Below are positions 1 to 11,051 of a DNA stretch of 64,000 nucleotides, in pieces (position 1 is the first letter of the stretch; the number at the start of each line of letters is the position of its first letter). The position numbers and the translations under genes are program-made. Under the pieces are notes generated by a model, which ran no database searches, was not told the DNA's origin, and saw only the letters and a list, made by a program, of their open reading frames with translations. The stretch is from Apoda limacodes. Taxonomy: Eukaryota; Arthropoda; Insecta; Lepidoptera; Limacodidae. The stretch is from NCBI GenBank assembly GCA_946406115.1, contig OX291540.1, positions 54,651,511 through 54,715,510 of the forward strand, read 5' to 3'.

Positions 1-712
1 GTTTAATGACATATGGTATCCTATTGTGGGACAATATTTTTGTTACAAAAAAGGGCAATTCGTGCTATTTATAAATTAGGATCTAGGATATCTCTGAGGG
101 ATAGGTTTAGGGAAGTAAAAATTTTAACTTTAGTGTCGCAGTACATATATGAAAATCTTTGATATGTACATAAAAATATCAATAGTTTCAGCAAGAAAAG
201 TGACGTTCACAAAGTAAATACTAGAAGTAAAAATAAGCTGTTGGTGCATGATACACGTCTACACAAAATAAGTAACTCTTCTATGGGGCAATGTATACAC
301 TTTTACAACAAAGTTCCCAATAAAATTCAAAATCTATCAATAAGTAAATTTAAATCTTTTATCAAGCAGGTACTTTGTAAAAAGGCATACTACAATATTT
401 CAGACTATGTAAATGATAAAAATCCTTGGGACTGATGATGCTCAATTACAGGATGCATAGGTAAACCAAATTAAAATGGAAAAACATAAAATTGTACGAC
501 TAAAATTTTTTTTATATAAAACATGTATTATTGATAGTGTTTTTAAAAGAGTAACTATCGAGTTTCTTGCCGGATTCTTCTCGGTAGAAATCAACAACAT
601 TGTGAACCGGCGGGAAGGTGGGAGGGTTCAAAAAATAATATTTTATAACTTTGACGATTCAAAAGTGATTGTAAAATCCTTATTTGAATAAACCATTTTG
701 ACTTTGACTTTG
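1..712 (+). mobile_element. LINE 3' end (Jockey/CR1 superfamily), ORF2 C-terminus plus 3' tail
   Basis: The window opens inside a non-LTR retrotransposon. Reading on the plus strand with one or two frame breaks, positions 2-435 translate to the C-terminal part after the reverse transcriptase, with phrases such as RDRFREVKILTLVSQYIYENL and FYNKVPNKIQNL that are typical of lepidopteran LINE ORF2 tails (family knowledge). The last stretch, 241-435, is open for 64 codons and ends with a stop. About 270 bp of 3' untranslated region follow and finish in a TGACTTTGACTTTGA tail near 712. The same tail occurs reversed at about 12.48 kb, so the two copies belong to the same or a close family. Stops and frameshifts make it a dead copy. 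Confidence 0.7.
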
Positions 713-959
713 ATACGGAAAAGAGTCGCGTCCCTGATGTACCGAGTGAGGGGTAGCACCAACACTATAATAAAAACAGTTGTTAACAAACCGGACTGCG
801 TCATGCTGAAGCACTGGATTAAACTGCATTTAAAAACTGCAATTCCTAGTGTTTCAGTTTGGCACCGATAATTATAAGTTAAATGTTTAATGTAGTCAAA
901 TATAACATAGAATAAGTAAAATACTAACATTTTTTTATGGACGTGTAGTCTGAAATAAA
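713..959. other. unassigned spacer
   Basis: No reading frame or repeat recognised. It separates two LINE pieces lying in opposite orientation. Confidence 0.5.
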
Positions 960-962
960 GTG

Positions 963-993
<31 letters not shown>

Positions 994-1238
994 CTCTGAT
1001 AGTAAATTATCCACTTCATTATGGGCTTCAGTATCTGTAACTCCAATGTTAGTTTTTCTATTTTTAATTTTAATTCTTGGACTTTTTCGTTACTTTCATC
1101 ATCTGATAGGTTAAGTAAACTGTGTCCGGTGCCTTCATTTGATGTACTCTTTGTCAGGTTAATTTCGTCGCTTACTTCAGATGCTGATTGTGTTCGCTTG
1201 TGTCGACGGAAATTTATATTTTCGAAAAAATTATTCAT
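960..1238 (-). pseudogene. LINE ORF1 N-terminal fragment with leucine-zipper segment
   Basis: On the minus strand an ATG at 1236-1238 opens a frame beginning MNNFFENINFRRHKRTQS. A Ser/Thr-rich stretch follows, then a heptad-like Leu/Ile segment (ELKLKIEKLTLELQ) that would form a coiled coil. This resembles the start of ORF1 (Gag-like, RNA-binding) of lepidopteran LINEs. A frameshift near 1038 moves the frame to one reading NEVDNLLSENN, and the copy then runs into the ATT microsatellite and stops. The upstream sequence to about 1470 may be its 5' leader. Function is lost. The family assignment is from memory of similar proteins, not from a search. Confidence 0.5.
962..994. repeat. (ATT)n microsatellite
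   Basis: About eleven uninterrupted ATT units. In the minus-strand LINE frame they would encode a run of Asn, and they mark the point where the LINE ORF1 fragment breaks off. Confidence 0.9.
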
Positions 1239-1795
1239 ATTTAATATTTCTCTAAAGTAAAAAGTAAGGAACCTGACTGTAGGATTGAAATTCACAACTA
1301 AAGTGTTGTATGGAATTTAAGTCGACCGCTTTCACTTCGAGCTACGACACCACTACAATATTGGTTGAAAATATCAATACCAACACATGTACACAGTGTT
1401 TAGTTTAGGACGATGCCTCATCTGTTTGGTATTCCACTCTAATACCAAATAACCTTTCTACCGCCAAAAAAACTATACCTTTTATTATAATTTTGAAATA
1501 TCTTCAACAATATTGCATTACTATATTAAATATTGGACATAAATGCAAATAGAAAAGAAAAATTATAAGCGTTAAGCGAGAATTAGTATAATTAGTTTGT
1601 TTGTACTCCCTGATTTTTCCTGTCGGTTTTTAATGAAATCGGGTGTAGACAAACTTCAAATAACATCTCACTCAAAGGACACACACACAAAAAATTATTA
1701 ATTACTAATTATTAAAAGAAATATGCACTATTAATATTTTATAAATTAAATTAAGCACAGAGCTCAACAAAACAGTGTTTACTTCACGATGTTGC
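1239..1795. other. AT-rich spacer, no gene seen
   Basis: No convincing frame. The right part near the ORF1 fragment may be the LINE 5' leader. Confidence 0.4.
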
Positions 1796-4030
1796 CAGTG
1801 CAGATATCGAACGCCTTCGCTATGTCCAGCCTACATGCTAATGCCCCCCCACCCCCTCTGACTCTAAATGGCTAGTGCCTGTCGGTGTGTGAGATACACT
1901 AAAAGGTCACCAGTCGAGCGACCGTGGCGAATGCCATATTGACGGTCGCTGACCAGGCCGTGTTTTTCTGGGTTTCTTAGAAGCTGTGTGTTGATCACAA
2001 GCTCCATTACCTTGGAGAGAAGAGAGGTACTAGCGATAGGCCTGTAATTCGATGGATCTGATCTATAGCCTTTTTTGGGCACTGCGTGCACATTCGCAGT
2101 CTTCCATGGAGACGGACATTGCCTAGTGTAGTTGGAAAGCGAAAGAGGCGCGTGAATACAGGACACTTAAGAGCACACTGCCTAGTGTGGTAGGAAAGTG
2201 CAAAGTGCCGCCTGAGAAGCACACTGTTTAAGCACCACTGCTGTTATACTGTCAGGCCTTCTCGAGTTATGAACGTCTAGAGAAAGCAAAGCCTGCCGGA
2301 CTTCCCGTTGCGTTATGGAGATTTCCGGCATAGACTTACCGCAGCACGGTAGGGATAGCTCGCTAGTCGCCCACCTATTTTTCCGATGAAGTGGAATTTA
2401 GCTCTGGCAGTTGCTTTCTTATTGAACCTCGAGACAGCATTTAATTTGCATTTTAACTCAGAAATATTCGGATCCTTATTATAACGAGCCGTGGTCCAAG
2501 CCACACACGCAGTTTGCTTAAGAATTTTAGCTTCTCTGCAAGACCTATTTAACTAAAATCTAAAATGTTTAAGAATAAAACATTTTATATCAGCGAGGAT
2601 TGTCTCAGTGACTGCGGCTGCGCAGACGTAAGGATTTTCTGAGCTAAAGCAGAGCTGCCTCCACTGGTACGATGCATAAAATATTCGCAATCTATCCCAG
2701 TCTGCCGACTTATAGTGCCACACACTACGTCAATTAGTTGGCCCCGATGGATCGGGTTGTGTGCATGACAATTGATTTCGAACGAGACAGTGGTCCGAGG
2801 AGTCAAGAGGCGCATCCACTGAGACGGAATATCCATCCGGACGTGTAGTCAGCAACAGGTCCAATAAGGAGCTCGTATGGTTCTTTATATCTGGTATTCT
2901 CGTTGGAGAAAGTACTAGCTGAGAGAATCCATAGGTAATAGCAAATTAATGAGCAGATATCCCTGCATAGTTATTGGTTCGAGAACTGAGACACTCAGGT
3001 TGGTAGGCGTCAAAGTCTCCCAAAATAACTAGTTCTGCTGTGGGATATTGCTGTAGAAATTTGTAAGTCGTAAAACTCAGGTGCGTGAAGAGTCGAGTTA
3101 CGTCCGTGTCACCGCTATGAAACCTGTATAGGCACGCATAGATATGAGTGTGGCCGCCGAGATTTGTGCGCACCTACAATATCGACAGGTCCCTGTCTTC
3201 AAGTCTATGAAGGCGGCGACAGCGGTTATCCTTCCGAACAAACATACATATACCGGCAAGACTCACAAAATTGTGCTAGAGTTTTTAGCCGGGATAATAA
3301 AGAATATCAGCCGGGCAGGATATCTGCGTCTCCGTTAAAAAGAGAATGGTCGGCTGCGCAGTTTCTAGGTGATGGTGAACTGCGTAAAGGTTGGCGTGAA
3401 TACACCTGATATTGCAGAAGTCCACATTGAATGTGGATGGAGTAGCCGCTGTAAAAACTCTTTTCCTTTTAGTTCTTTTGCCGATTTTTAAAAAAGTTAC
3501 TTAGACTAAAGATGAGGATTCACTGCACAGACAGCTTAGAGGACAAAAGGTGCGGTACTGGAACTGCCGAAGCTCGGCAGAGATAATACGGTTGCTGGCC
3601 CTCCCCCTCTCTGTTGTAGTAGCCGGGTCGACGGTCTCCTTCTCCGGCACGACTACTTTATACAGGTTGGTAGTTTAAGTAATTCCTGGGTTCGGGAACC
3701 CGTTCAACCTGCGAGCGGTCAACGGTCAGCCGTTTCATCACGTCTCCCTGACCGCCGTACCAGCACGCCGTGTCTACGCCGAGCACTGACAGCAACGATC
3801 ACCGCCGGTCCCCCGCTGTCCGCGCAGCGAATCCTCAAAGAGCTCTGGCAACCTTACTCACCGTCAGGAGCACAGCACTACTAGCGTTATTATGGCCGTG
3901 GTTTTCTGTAAGGTGGAAGTACTTCCCCAGTCCGGGATGCTCATTGGAGCAAGTACTCGCTATGCCGCGCTTTAATTGTTCAGGCGGCATATTTAAGCGA
4001 GTACTCGCTGTGTTCTACCTTTCTTTCAGT
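1796..4030 (-). mobile_element. decayed CR1/Zenon-type LINE, 5' half
   Basis: This is a 3'-truncated, heavily mutated copy of the intact element at 45.7-49.4 kb. Going 5' to 3' on the minus strand it has the 5' leader (4030 to about 3470), endonuclease pieces (2946-3173, including the ILGDFDA version of the GDFNAH motif), the linker (2313-2836), and the start of the reverse transcriptase at 1864-2166 (KTANVHAVPKKG..SNYRPIA). It ends near 1796, just before the polymerase AFDRVWH block. At least four frame breaks and several stops disable it. The missing 3' end is unusual, because LINEs normally lose their 5' end. A later deletion or rearrangement is therefore likely. Confidence 0.85.
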
Positions 4031-4044
4031 CTGTCTGTCTGTTA

Positions 4045-4255
4045 TCTACCTCTTCAAGCGTAAGCCGTTGTACCGATTAAGATGAAATTTGGCGTGGAGA
4101 CAATTTAAGTCCCGGAAAAGGACATAGGCTTCTTAAAAACGTCAAGTGTAAGTCGGTTTTTTTTCTATAATTGAGGAGTTGCCGTTGAAATGTCCTACAC
4201 CGATAACCGAATTCAGGGCGGGTGGAAGGGTAAAAGCTATTAATTATATATATTA
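4045..4255. mobile_element. Helitron-like fragment
   Basis: The sequence around 4072-4135 (a CCGATTAAGATGAAATTTGG-type phrase followed by GGAAAAGGACATAGGCTTC) is the subterminal text found in many short lepidopteran Helitrons. No ends are preserved, and the neighbouring Helitron (4256-4489) abuts it. Confidence 0.45.
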
Positions 4256-4489
4256 CTAGCGGTCCCGGCGAACGTTGTTTCGCTGCCGTCCCTCTGTAAC
4301 CCGGCGAAAGTTGGTATTTACTTAAAGTACCTGAGTCCGGCACGCACTTGACAGATCGAGATAAAACCTATCCTATCTTTTAATTTTGAACAAATAACAG
4401 ATAGTTACGAAGTTTGATCAAAATCGGTTCGGTAGTTTAGGAGTCCATCGCGGACAAACAACGTGACACGTAATTTTTATATATAAAGA
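4256..4489 (-). mobile_element. non-autonomous Helitron, 234 bp
   Basis: Read on the minus strand it starts TCTTTATATATAAAAATTACG directly after an A and ends GGGACCGCTAG directly before a T. These are the TC..CTRR ends and A|T target of Helitrons. It has no inverted repeats, no target duplication and no coding capacity. The same element, oriented on the plus strand, is at 22049-22288. Confidence 0.85.
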
Positions 4490-4928
4490 TTACGTATAAT
4501 AGTTAGACTCAAGTAACTAACATTATGACGTGATCGAAAAGCAGAAACAATAAAACTGGAGTCAATGCATTTACGAGCATTTGCGTCGCCAGATACGGGA
4601 TAAAGGAGAACAACATTCAACGATGACTATTACTTTGTTATGGCCATGTAACCCGCATCGGGCGGTATTTAGTTTCGCACCAAAATGGGAACTGTGATAA
4701 TGTCCGTGTGTCAGACACTGTTCTACTTCTTCTTTTATTTGGGTAATTGGAGAAGCGAGGTGCAGTTTCTGAAACTTGCTTGATAATAAATATATATATA
4801 TTATTGGGTTCAACATGAAAATAGGGTTTATTGATTTTTCTAAATATAAAACTACGTTTACGGTGTAGGTAGTGCATATGAGATATTTGCTCTTTATCTG
4901 ACAATCATCATATTAAATTTGTTTCCAG
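4490..4928. other. sequence upstream of the first recognised chitin-binding exon
   Basis: Non-coding as far as can be seen. It should be intron sequence if the start-codon exon lies further upstream. Its end, TTTGTTTCCAG, is a good splice acceptor. Confidence 0.5.
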
Positions 4929-5035
4929 GGAGAAGTTTAGCCGTATTGATACTATCGGGGCTGGCCGTCGCTGCTGGGTACCGACCCTATGAGGGAGTGG
5001 ACCCCAACACGCTCTCCTGCGATCCTGAGGGACAG
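4929..5035 (+). CDS. two-CBM14 chitin-binding secreted protein, first recognised exon (signal peptide)
   Basis: This exon lies between the acceptor TTTGTTTCCAG and the donor CAG|GTAATG. It begins with two bases that complete a split codon, so an upstream exon with the ATG is required and was not identified. It encodes a hydrophobic stretch, LAVLILSGLAVAAG, best read as a signal-peptide core, then YRPYEGVDPNTLSCDPEGQ, whose Cys is the first of the six cysteines of a peritrophin-A domain. The join to the next exon at 10530 is phase 0 and gives a continuous domain. The family (cuticular proteins analogous to peritrophins, peritrophic-matrix proteins) binds chitin outside the cell. Which subfamily this belongs to is not decided. 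The five recognised exons add up to about 229 residues. Confidence 0.85.
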
Positions 5036-5526
5036 GTAATGTCGTCACTAACTATCCGACATCATTCCGACCATTGCCAGTACGCAGGAGTTTATCCTTA
5101 ATGGGTTACCAAGTATATGTACAGGGTGGAAAGAAAAAGCGGAAAATAGAGAACCTTAAGAGAAAATATAAGGCTGCTTTTCTCCAATCAAACGTATTCC
5201 CCTGGGTTTTCGTATTGAGCTATATTTTTTTTATATTTGATAAAATGAATAATGTACACAACTACTATGTTTCTAAGTTTTGCTTATAACTGGGGCCCTG
5301 GAAAAGACCAAAAAAAATGTATCTCCTTTATGACATTTTTGAATAATAGAACAAAATGTTCTAAAAATAGATATTAAATAATTCATGAATATACTTCCAG
5401 GATAAGTTATTTCTATTTATTTAATTGAAATTTTGAGGAGTACTGTCCTCCTGTAACAAAAAACACAGGGTAATTGTGACTAGGTTAATTACCCCAGGTG
5501 CAGTTACAAGACATAAACGTTTGAAT

Positions 5527-5723
5527 AAAAACTTTTTAACAAAAACAAGAACACACTTCAAAAAGATGCACTAAAAAGGTAAAAATAATTATTTTAACAA
5601 ATCTGATCTAAATTGCAGTTTGAAGTTAGTGTCGGTCAAGTGAAGTGAAGTGTGTTATAAACTGTTAGAGAAATAGACACCAGACAGAGAGAAGTCGGTT
5701 CTTGTTTTTGTTAAAAAGTTTTT
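5527..5723. repeat. short foldback element with 26-bp inverted repeats
   Basis: A 26-bp sequence at 5527-5552 is repeated exactly in inverted orientation at 5698-5723, with a loop of about 145 bp. This would form a stem-loop or represent a small MITE. No clear target duplication was seen. It lies in intron sequence of the chitin-binding gene. Confidence 0.7.
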
Positions 5724-5861
5724 TTTACTTTTAAGTGACCTATTGACTTATTTCTTCGTAACATAAAAAAAATCCCAATCGCTTCAAGTGTGCTTATAAA
5801 AATTTGAAGATTTCCTTCGATGACTCTTGGAATTTCATCATTATATCCTGACCTGCTGACC

Positions 5862-5935
5862 ATGGGTCCACCTGCGGTGAATACCTTTTCAAACATTACC
5901 GTAAACTTGTTTGCCACCTTAGTGGTATAAAAGAA
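5862..5935 (+). mobile_element. CR1/Zenon 3'-tail fragment
   Basis: Ends with TTGTTTGCCACCTTAGTGG, then TATAAAAG and an A-rich run. This is the same tail as the intact element's 3' end (45740-45790, other strand). It is a 5'-truncated insertion of under 100 bp. Confidence 0.7.
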
Positions 5936-6384
5936 AAAAAAGCTGGACTTTTAAGTTTTAAACATTTTGGGATAAACGTGAACTATGTATCTTTATGCAT
6001 GACATAAGTAATTATTTTTTCAATTTACAATTTATATTTTTATCCATAAACTTATTTTTCCCTGTAAAAAGTCAAAATATTGAATGTTGGTTGAGTTGCG
6101 TTCCCTGCGTAAGAAGGGCGGGAGCCGACCGCGAGTATAAGCGATCACGTTATTTTTCTATTAGTATTTTGTTTACATTCGTCCTTAGGCCTCCCCCATA
6201 TGTCTCCACAACGGCCGGTCTTGAGCCGTCCGCGCCCATCCGCTTCCTGCGGCTCTGACCAGATCGTCTGTCCACCTGGTAGCAGGCCGACCCACGCTGC
6301 GTCTTTCGATCCGTGGTCGGCTCGAAACCTGTCTTCCCCATCGGTTATCGTTTCGACTAGCGACTCAACCCGCACGCTCACCTC

Positions 6385-6512
6385 ATAAACGAGGTATCAA
6401 AGAGTGCCAGGGCGCTTCTCGCTACCACTCACTCGCTGCCGCAACCGCGTAACGGGGAACTTACCTTCGAGTTCGAGGCTCACGCCGCAGTCGAAGGGAC
6501 GAACCCAAGCGC
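6385..6512 (+). mobile_element. Jockey-type LINE 3' fragment
   Basis: The stretch GGTATCAAAGAGTGCC..GGGCGCTTCTCGC and the following GC-rich text match, in orientation, the C-terminal coding region of the Jockey copy at 26062-28286 (there on the minus strand). The fragment has no poly(A) and ends at about 6512. The 200 bp upstream (6185-6384) are also GC-rich and might be more of the same insert, but I could not align them. Confidence 0.7.
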
Positions 6513-6859
6513 TTTTTATAGATATTTATATGTTATTTATTTTATTGGAGTTTACTCCTTAAGAATCGATTTGCATATATAGGGAGCCCGGTATGAGAAT
6601 AATGTAAGGAGTAAAATCTATCGATGAATGACCTCGTTACGTTTTTGGTGCGCATCCTATGTCGCGCAACTTTCTACATAATTATCTTTTTATAACCATT
6701 TTTGTTAATTATTGAGATAATATTATATTTTAAATAAAAAATTAATTATAATAATTTTAAAAAAATGTTTATGAAAACCTTTTTTTATCAATTTTCTTTT
6801 TAAAGTTAATTAAAATTTTTATAATTATGCATTTATAAATTTTCTAATTTTTTTTTATA

Positions 6860-7061
6860 TTTTTTTACTAGGAAAAAATCTAAACCTCCAAAAACTCCAG
6901 CCGAGAGACAGCGAGCTTACCGATTAAAAAAAAAATTTATGAAGGAAGCCCAAAATATTCTGGCAATCAACCAACCCTCAGGGTCCGTCGCACCCGTGAT
7001 TGCTGCACAGTTGCAACCATCAAGTCCTGATATAGGACCCAGAATCATAGATAAGGAGTAA
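6860..7061 (+). other. orphan basic ORF (unrecognised)
   Basis: An open stretch ends with TAA at 7059-7061 and reads TRKKSKPPKTPAERQRAYRL, then KKKFMKEAQN and a Gln/Pro/Ser-rich tail. It has no ATG of its own at the left end. It follows an AT-rich pyrimidine tract ending ACTAG, so it could be an exon. The AERQRAYR motif occurs in short basic segments of several arthropod transposon-encoded proteins, which makes a transposon remnant the likeliest source. It is embedded in an intron of the chitin-binding gene in the same orientation. I do not recognise a function. Confidence 0.35.
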
Positions 7062-7534
7062 ACTCCAGTCGTGCGTCGGAGCTGACACACACAATTTTTT
7101 TTTATTAAGAAAACCAACAGCTGTTACATATGAATATAAAATATTGTACATTTTTTTTAACACAAGCCAATTATAGGTTTCCCTAGATTAATTATACATT
7201 ATATAGAGTGGTTACATTGATCTATATATATATGAGATAAATTTACAGTTAAATTACTTTCTAGATTTCTTGCTTATATATAATAAAATTATATAGTGAG
7301 TTATATTACCTTACAATGAAAGAGTTGTAAAAAATAATAAAATAATATTTAACGTAGATAGTGGAGCTAGATAAGAGTAGAATTTAAGAGAAAATAAAAA
7401 GTAAAATTACCTATTTGTATTGGTCGGTATAAGGTTGTGTAAATATACCTATGTGTTTGAATGTGTGTGTGTCTGAGAGACAGAGTGTGTTTGTTGTGTG
7501 TAATGATCTATGTATCTATGTGCACAGTATGTGC
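7062..7534. other. AT-rich intronic spacer with a degenerate GT-rich tract
   Basis: No gene recognised. 7450-7545 is rich in TGTGTG. Confidence 0.4.
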
Positions 7535-8780
7535 GTGTGTTATTCAGAACTGCTATATTTAATATTATAATAAATTTTATCTGAGACTCGCCTTTTAAAT
7601 GATTGTTTGCTATAGATGAATAGATCTATGTCCGAAAATTCCTGGTTATGCGAAGAACATATACGATTTATTGGAGAGTCGCGCGCATAATTAGTATGAC
7701 TATAAGTAGTAGACAACAGTTTTGTATGTCTTGTACGATGGGTGGGTGTAGAAAATTTGATTTGAGCAAGTAAGTTTGAGTCGTCAATACGTCCGTGAAT
7801 AAGTTCATAAAGTAGCAATTGATCCATCAATTTTCTTCGATCAGATAATGGTAGCAATTTGTGGTGTACACATCTGTCCTTGTAAGTGTCAAGATATAAA
7901 ATTTATTTTGAAAACTAAAAATTTTAAAATTTCTTTTACAATCGTTCAATCTAATCGATATAAACTTGGTGTTGTGGACACCACACGTTACAACCAAATT
8001 CTAAAGTTTTGCGTTCATAAGCATAGTACAATTGCTTAATGCATGATAAGTTATTGAAAGGTTGGCATGAACGCAACACAAAGCCTAGGTTTTTGTATGC
8101 CTTATTTGTGATTGAATCGATATGATTGCTAAACGTGACTTTTGTGTCAAGTATTAATCCTAAATCTCTGATAATGTCCACCTTATCGATAATAGCTCCG
8201 TTCATACTATATGCCAAATAAACAGGTTTGTTTTTACGTGTGAATGTTATACTTTGACATTTTTTAACATTACCTGAGATACGGTTTAATTGATAGTATC
8301 AGCTTAATCTTCCTAAGTCATTTTGTAGTTTGTAACAGTCATAAATACTATTTGTTTGAAGAAAGATCTTTTTATCATCTGCATATAGCATAAATGACGA
8401 GTGTTTAAAACATGTGAAAATATCGTAAAGGTAAGCATTATAGAGAAGAGGCCCAAGATGGGATCCCTGAAGTACCCCCGACGTAATTTCAGCAAAATCA
8501 GAACGATACCCACCAACAACTACGGCCTGGCATCGATTTCTTAAGTATGATTCAATCCACCGGAGAAGGTCTCCATGAATCCCAAGTATCTCTAGTTTCC
8601 GAAACAAGATGACGTGATCCACACGATCAAAAGCGTTTTCAAAATCTGTGTAGATCACGTCAACCTGACCGCCACCATCTATATTGTGAAGAACTTCTAT
8701 TGATAAATTGCTAATAGTGGATCTACCTTTAATAAATCCGTGTTGAGCTTCTGGTATGCCGTGATGTATCGTAAGATAAA
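7535..8780 (-). mobile_element. decayed LINE, reverse transcriptase and C-terminus
   Basis: Minus-strand frames give, in order, a finger/palm segment with TDFENAFDRVDH, a GVLQGSHLGPLLYN block and the catalytic YADD within LYADDKKIF (8299-8658). They continue with the thumb-like DLGLILDTKVTFSNHID (7951-8217) and the C-terminal tail (7540-7857). At least two frame breaks separate them. The endonuclease and ORF1 are absent, so this is a 5'-truncated dead copy. The VPQGSHLGPLLF and YADDxKIF forms suit the CR1/Jockey side of the LINE tree (family knowledge). It sits antisense in an intron of the chitin-binding gene. Confidence 0.85.
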
Positions 8781-9521
8781 TATAATTAAAAACGATTTTT
8801 TATATATGATCTTTAATATTGTAGAACATTTTTTTGTACTATCATCAATAGTTTCCGCAGCGCATGCGATAAAAGACATTTTAAGGCTAATTTTTTTACA
8901 CCTTAGGTTACATTATTGAAGTTTAAGTAGGGATCTCTAATTTTTCCTAATAAAAAATAAAGGCTATGTTACTCAAGGATAATGTAGCATTTTAATGGTG
9001 AAACAATTTTTGAAATCCAGTAGTTTTTGAGTTTTTTCGTTATAAACATAGAAAAATACAAATATTTCCCCTTTATAATATTAGTGTAGATGAATAGTTA
9101 CAAACGAGGTCATTAGACGCCCTGAGAGATCTCCGGATCTATGAAACATAGTTTAATTTTTGCTCATATTTTTAAACAAATCATCATAACTTAAATAAGA
9201 GCATAAGTTTTTAAAATAAGTACTAGGTAGATAGCTAGTTATTATGTTAAAATAAGTACTAGGTAGATAGCTAGTTATTATGTTTACTTTTGTGTTTTTT
9301 ATGTTAACTAGCTTATAATTATTTTAATTTAGGGCACTTGTATGTTTGTTTTTAAATAATAATGTATGTAAATTAAATAAATTTCGATAGAAATCAAAAA
9401 ATCAAGAGATTTGTTTACATGTATCGGGTACGATTTTCGGCTCTACTAATAGGAGATATCAAAAAAGTTTTCAATGCAGTCTTACTCATTTGTAAAAATA
9501 AACGAATATGTCCCTTAAGTG
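8781..9521. repeat. AT-rich intronic repeat sequence with a 36-bp duplication
   Basis: Positions 9211-9282 hold two adjacent copies of a 36-bp unit. The text at 8990-9040 (TTGAAATCCAGTAGTTTTTG) is of a type common in dispersed lepidopteran repeats. No coding region was seen. Confidence 0.5.
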
Positions 9522-9755
9522 AAAGCCATCATCAATATTTAACAGATATACTTGCCCTACAAAGCCATCATCAATATTTAACGTAGGTACTTGCCCTAAA
9601 AAGCCATTAGCAATATTTAACGTAGGTACTTGCCCTAAAAAGCCATTAGCAATATTTAACGTAGGTACTTGCCCTAAAAAGCCATTAGCAATATTTAGCG
9701 TAGGTACTTGCCCTAAAAAGCCATTAGCAATATTTAACGTAGGTACTTGCCCTTA
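9522..9755 (+). repeat. 39-bp minisatellite, six units
   Basis: Units start at 9522, 9561, 9600, 9639, 9678 and 9717, each 39 bp with no indels. They contain AGCAATATTTAACGTAGG and end TTGCCCTAA. The first two units differ from the rest. Flanks on both sides resemble 43300-43390, where only one unit is present. Confidence 0.95.
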
Positions 9756-10529
9756 AAATTCCACGCTTTCATTCCACTCTGCATTTTATTCCTACAATTG
9801 TGATAACTGGCTGTTTCTGATTTTTTCGGTTATAAGTAGTTAAAACGTGAAAAAAAGGGTCGAATTATCCCACGGACCAACTAGTTGTGCCGTTCAGTTG
9901 GTCTGTGGGGCATAGACGATCTCGATCGATGGTACGGAACTCTTTCTCGCATTTAGGTTCACAAGGGTTCGGTGAAGGTTCTGGGGTGATCAAAATAACA
10001 GGCTCGAGAAGGACATTACCCTAGGATTATATCACATTTCCGTACGTAATTAGTTCTTATTATGATATAGATAACATTGCATTTTTGCTCCACATATTGT
10101 ATTGTGTTTTTAGTGGGCAGGTTTGTTTCAAAGTACACTAATTTAATAAAGTAATACAGACGTGTAATAAAAAAATAATTGCCCTGGTAGTCGTGGGACT
10201 ACCAGTATAAAAAAGATAAAAATCATATAGATTTATATCCTAGGTTTCGGAGGTGCGGGCCACTAGTTGCCATTTTCTCGGTCCAAGTTCTCAGTCGGTT
10301 TCTTTTACGCTTTCCATAGGATTTGTCGGTTTGAAATTATTGAGTTTATTTTGTTGTTATTATTTTTTGAGAGTTCTTCTGGTACTAGAAACGTTGCTAG
10401 CTGAGGAACCTACGATCTCTGCTTCGAAAAGGTCAGCAGGTGTCTGAATATCTAATCTTATTTGTCGTGTTAAGATGTCGTTAATTTTTAAAGAGGCTGA
10501 GAGCTAATATGTTTTTCATATGTTTGCAG
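9756..10529. other. intronic spacer with a 14-bp hairpin
   Basis: Positions 9869-9882 and 9896-9909 are inverted copies with one mismatch (CCCACGGACCAACT against AGTTGGTCTGTGGG), forming a 13-base loop. The stretch ends in the splice acceptor TGTTTGCAG. Confidence 0.6.
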
Positions 10530-10643
10530 ATCTTCTTATTGCTGCCGCACTTCACAGACTGCAACAAGTTTTTCATGTGCGCTCACGGACAGGAGGTCGA
10601 GTTTGCCTGTTCGCCGGAACTAGTCTTCGATTTTGAGAAACAG
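10530..10643 (+). CDS. chitin-binding protein exon, core of CBM14 domain 1
   Basis: A 114-nt exon (38 codons, phase 0 on both sides) between the acceptor TTTGCAG and the donor CAG|GTAATC. It encodes LPHFTDCNKFFMCAHGQEVE and continues to a FACSPELVFD segment. These supply cysteines 2, 3 and 4 of a peritrophin-A domain together with the conserved aromatic residues that stack on chitin. It joins in frame to 4929-5035 and 14424-14568. The pattern C-x(n)-C-x5-C-x9-C is what the family requires. Confidence 0.9.
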
Positions 10644-11051
10644 GTAATCAACTTTATAAACAAACTCAGTCACAGCTTGGAGCTTACAAGTTAAAATTAA
10701 TATCAAATCATGAGGTTACGGCCCCTTGTAAAGTAGGCTTCCAAGTGACCGCAATAAAGATTACCATTTATAGCGCACATTTTCTCTTACTATAGGGTAG
10801 ATCAAGATATAGGTATACTTACTTACCGCTGACCTAAAGTCAAAATTTGGAAAAAACCAAGGTCTCACAGATATATTGAAAATACGTAGTAAGTACATAT
10901 TGGTTGCTTTTACTACAAACATATTACTTTTACTAAATAAACTTAAAGTTATTAAATAATAAACATGAGTATCTCCACCAGTCACATAAAATATCTAAAT
11001 ATATACGTATATTATATTATAAAATAGCGAAAAATAGGTTATTATTATTTA
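10644..11051. other. intronic spacer
   Basis: AT-rich, with no feature recognised before the 37-bp array. Confidence 0.5.

Noticed and set aside
6145..6388. Overlapping frames on both strands at 6.15-6.39 kb
   Set aside because: GC-rich patch, probably transposon-derived, with no recognisable domain in any frame.
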